Source: Desulfotignum sp. (GTDB lineage Bacteria; Desulfobacterota; Desulfobacteria; Desulfobacterales; Desulfobacteraceae). From it: a stretch of DNA of 8,397 bases. This document shows, piece by piece, positions 6,821 through 8,397 of this stretch. The first letter of the stretch is position 1, and the number at the start of each line of letters is the position of its first letter. The notes below the pieces were generated by a model, which was given only the letters and a program-made list of their open reading frames with translations, was not told where the DNA came from and ran no database searches. A program made the translations under genes and the position numbers. The stretch covers positions 1 to 8,397 of the forward strand of contig JAABSS010000492.1 of the NCBI GenBank assembly GCA_011390235.1, in the 5' to 3' direction.

Positions 6821-6867
6821 ATTATCCCATAAATGACTGCAACCCGTTGAACGTATGGAAAACCGAT

Positions 6868-7968
6868 ATGGCGGATCAAAAGAAAACATCACTGAATCAG
6901 GATTTTTCACCGTCCGGTGGAAAAGACCACAGCCGGATCATCTCCATTGCCCATACCGGCCCATGCCTGGATACGGCTCAGTTGAATCAGCTGGAACAGT
7001 CCTTTCGAAAATGGGCAACCGATTCACCCCGTGCTGATGTGCGCTTTTCCCGCCGCCGCATTCTGATCACATTTCTTTTGATCCGGTATACCGGTGCAAA
7101 GTTAAAGGAAGTGCTGGTGGTCAACCCTTTTACAGATATCGACTCACAGAACCATGCGGTGACCTATTGCAGCAGCGGGCCTGAAACCGGTGTGAAACCA
7201 AGAACGGTCCATCTCTCCGAGGCCCTGTGCAATGAGATCCAGAAACTGGTCCACACACCGGAATTTAAAAAAAAATCAGGCCGGCTGTCTGACCTTGACC
7301 CCGGGTTTGTGCGACGAAAATTCTATGAACGGGCTGCTGACTGCGGGTTTGCCAAGGAAATGGGCGGCCCGGAAGCCATCCGCAGGGCGAGGGGGGTGGA
7401 ATTAATGCAGGGTAATCTGCCGCTGCCGGCCGTTCAGATGATTTTAGGGCACACCTCCGCCAGCCTGACCTCATCATATGTCACTTTTTCGGAAACAGAT
7501 ATTCAGGCGGTTGCCAAGCGGTTCATGGAAAAGGAATCCGGCCGCAGAACCAGTGCCCGCAACGCTTTTTTCTGTAAAGTCACGAACATCGTAAAAGGGG
7601 ATATTCAGTCTCTGATCGAAATGACCACCCTGGACGGGCACCCCATCATTACCGTGATAACCAATGACAGTGTAAAAGGGCTTGGCCTGGTTACCGGCAA
7701 ATGGGTCACCGCTGAGGTCAAGGCCCCCCAGGTGATGCTGCAAAGCGCAAAGGCTTCTTGTGATTGCAGTGTGGAAAACCGGATGGAAGGGATTGTGACC
7801 AGGATCACCCGGGGGAAAATCAATACTGAATGCATTGTCACAGTCTCAGAGTCCATGCAGATCTGTGCTGTGATATCCTCTGCAGGCCCCTGGATTTCCG
7901 GTATAAAGAAAGGAGATCCGGTCCGGGCTTTTTTCACCGCTGTTTCCGTGGTGCTTCATCTGGATTGA
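6868..7968 (+). CDS. tunR: TunR-like tungstate/molybdate-responsive regulator (degenerate tyrosine recombinase + two TOBE domains)
   Basis: The product (366 aa) is probably a cytoplasmic transcription factor. Residues about 40-222 match the catalytic domain of XerC/XerD-type recombinases: RYTGAKLKEVL (73-83), GGPEAIRRARGVEL (166-179), LGHTSASLTSSY (193-204). The N-terminal core-binding domain is absent. Catalytic positions are altered: Lys78 replaces the first arginine, and Glu169 replaces the His of HxxR; Arg172, His195 and Tyr204 remain. Two TOBE/Mop domains follow. The first starts with SARNAFFCKV (229-238) and includes VITNDSVKGLGL (263-274); the second covers about 302-366. This is the TunR architecture known from sulfate reducers, where tungstate or molybdate modulates DNA binding. 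The ATG at 6868 is preferred; the frame extends to a TTG at 6817, which would fall inside the predicted -10. Its ribosome site is weak (GGAAAA). It is divergent from the TSUP gene and 79 bp upstream of crcB. Confidence 0.88.
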   Translation: MADQKKTSLNQDFSPSGGKDHSRIISIAHTGPCLDTAQLNQLEQSFRKWATDSPRADVRFSRRRILITFLLIRYTGAKLKEVLVVNPFTDIDSQNHAVTYCSSGPETGVKPRTVHLSEALCNEIQKLVHTPEFKKKSGRLSDLDPGFVRRKFYERAADCGFAKEMGGPEAIRRARGVELMQGNLPLPAVQMILGHTSASLTSSYVTFSETDIQAVAKRFMEKESGRRTSARNAFFCKVTNIVKGDIQSLIEMTTLDGHPIITVITNDSVKGLGLVTGKWVTAEVKAPQVMLQSAKASCDCSVENRMEGIVTRITRGKINTECIVTVSESMQICAVISSAGPWISGIKKGDPVRAFFTAVSVVLHLD

Positions 7969-8012
7969 TAGGCTTTGGGTGCAATGTTGGAAAAATAGTG
8001 ATAACAAAAACC

Positions 8013-8022
8013 TTGCCGGCAA
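8013..8022. repeat. TTGCCGGCAA perfect palindrome before crcB
   Basis: This 10-bp palindrome lies in the 79-bp spacer between the TunR-like gene and crcB. It is too short for a terminator and has no T-run after it. The spacer also shows no recognisable fluoride (crcB-motif) riboswitch: the conserved GG-GATGG and CCGCC-type blocks are missing. Confidence 0.35.
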
Positions 8023-8047
8023 CCAAAAGAAAGGGGACATACAAAAA

Positions 8048-8397
8048 ATGGAAAAACTGCTCTGGGTAATGGTGGGCGGCAGTCTGGGTGCGGCAAGCCG
8101 TTACGGCATCAGCCTTGTGACGATCAACCTGTGGGGCACCCGCTTTCCCTGGGGCACACTGGCCGTCAATCTGGCAGGGTGTTTTCTGATTGGATTATTG
8201 TTCGGACTGTCGGACCGGGTACGCCTGCTGACACCGGAGATGCGCCTGTTGCTGATCACCGGTTTTTTAGGGGCGCTGACAACCTTTTCAGCTTTTTCCA
8301 TGGAAACCATAGCTGCCGGCCAGGCCGGCATGAGAGTTCAGGCAATGATGAACATCCTGGTCAACAATCTGGGCGGGCTTACATTGACTGTTTTTGG
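8048..8397 (+). CDS. crcB: Fluoride channel CrcB/Fluc (3' end outside window)
   Basis: CrcB is a small inner-membrane protein that works as an antiparallel dimer and lets fluoride leave the cytoplasm, protecting enzymes from this anion. The visible 116 residues are most of the usual 120-130. Family motifs are present: GGSLGAASRYG (10-20), GTLAVNLAGCFLIG (36-49, with pore Asn41) and GFLGALTTFSAFSMET (72-87). Phe80 and Phe83 match the phenylalanine box of Fluc-Ec2 in spacing and numbering; the common Thr between the Ser81 and Phe83 positions is Ala82 here. The ATG at 8048 has AAGGGG (8031-8036) 11 nt upstream. It follows the TunR-like gene in the same direction with no terminator between them, so cotranscription is plausible. 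A second crcB could lie just outside, since some Fluc channels are heterodimers. Confidence 0.93.
   Translation, partial: MEKLLWVMVGGSLGAASRYGISLVTINLWGTRFPWGTLAVNLAGCFLIGLLFGLSDRVRLLTPEMRLLLITGFLGALTTFSAFSMETIAAGQAGMRVQAMMNILVNNLGGLTLTVF

Noticed and set aside
6817..6867. TTG start extending the TunR-like protein by 17 residues
   Set aside because: The TTG lies within the predicted -10 element and has no ribosome site; the extension shows no domain character.
6868..7968. An active integrase marking a mobile element or attachment site
   Set aside because: Two catalytic residues are replaced, the core-binding domain is missing, the protein ends in two TOBE domains, and no attachment repeats or cargo genes are nearby.
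7969..8047. Fluoride riboswitch before crcB
   Set aside because: The conserved blocks of the crcB motif and its pseudoknot pairing are not visible in these 79 bases.
1..8397. CRISPR array, tRNA, rRNA or complete insertion sequence
   Set aside because: No regularly spaced repeats, clover-leaf-like segments, rRNA-like blocks or transposase genes with terminal repeats were found by eye.

Overview
The window comes from a Gram-negative bacterium: it carries lpxB for lipid A and a periplasmic-type di-heme cytochrome peroxidase. The likely group is the sulfate-reducing Desulfobacterota (formerly Deltaproteobacteria). The main reason is a TunR-type gene, a degenerate tyrosine-recombinase domain fused to two molybdate/tungstate-binding (TOBE/Mop) domains, a regulator family described from sulfate reducers. 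Base composition looks near 50% GC. The genus is not determined.

Layout, left to right. (1) 1-1382, minus: an ABC exporter half-transporter of the MdlA type, cut by the window edge so that the end of its ATPase domain is missing. (2) 1383-1624: a spacer with two perfect 14-bp inverted repeats. (3) 1625-3058, minus: a di-heme cytochrome c peroxidase/MauG-type protein with an unusually long N-terminal region. (4) 3059-3356: a spacer with paired GCATGCA repeats and a start-less fragment that may be coding debris. (5) 3357-5507, minus: lpxB preceded by a Gfo/Idh/MocA oxidoreductase, probably GnnA-like; these two are 15 bp apart and look like one lipid A unit. (6) 5508-5786: a spacer with a possible promoter. 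(7) 5787-6722, minus: a TauE/SafE (TSUP) family permease. (8) 6723-6867: a divergent regulatory region with a 30-bp imperfect palindrome over the TSUP promoter. (9) 6868-7968, plus: the TunR-like regulator. (10) 8048-8397, plus: a crcB/Fluc fluoride channel, cut by the window end.

The most informative part is 5787-8397. A TunR-like oxyanion sensor lies back to back with a TSUP transporter. The AT-rich core of the palindrome contains a perfect TATAAT for the transporter, which fits the reported class of TunR proteins that repress TSUP genes. The fluoride channel follows in the same direction as the regulator, so the locus may be a small anion-homeostasis module (tungstate/molybdate plus fluoride). 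The recombinase domain has lost two catalytic positions but keeps the tyrosine, which supports a DNA-binding role without recombination.

The left half looks like a lipid A segment (GnnA-like, LpxB, ABC exporter) interrupted by the cytochrome peroxidase. No tRNA, rRNA, CRISPR array or complete insertion sequence was seen.
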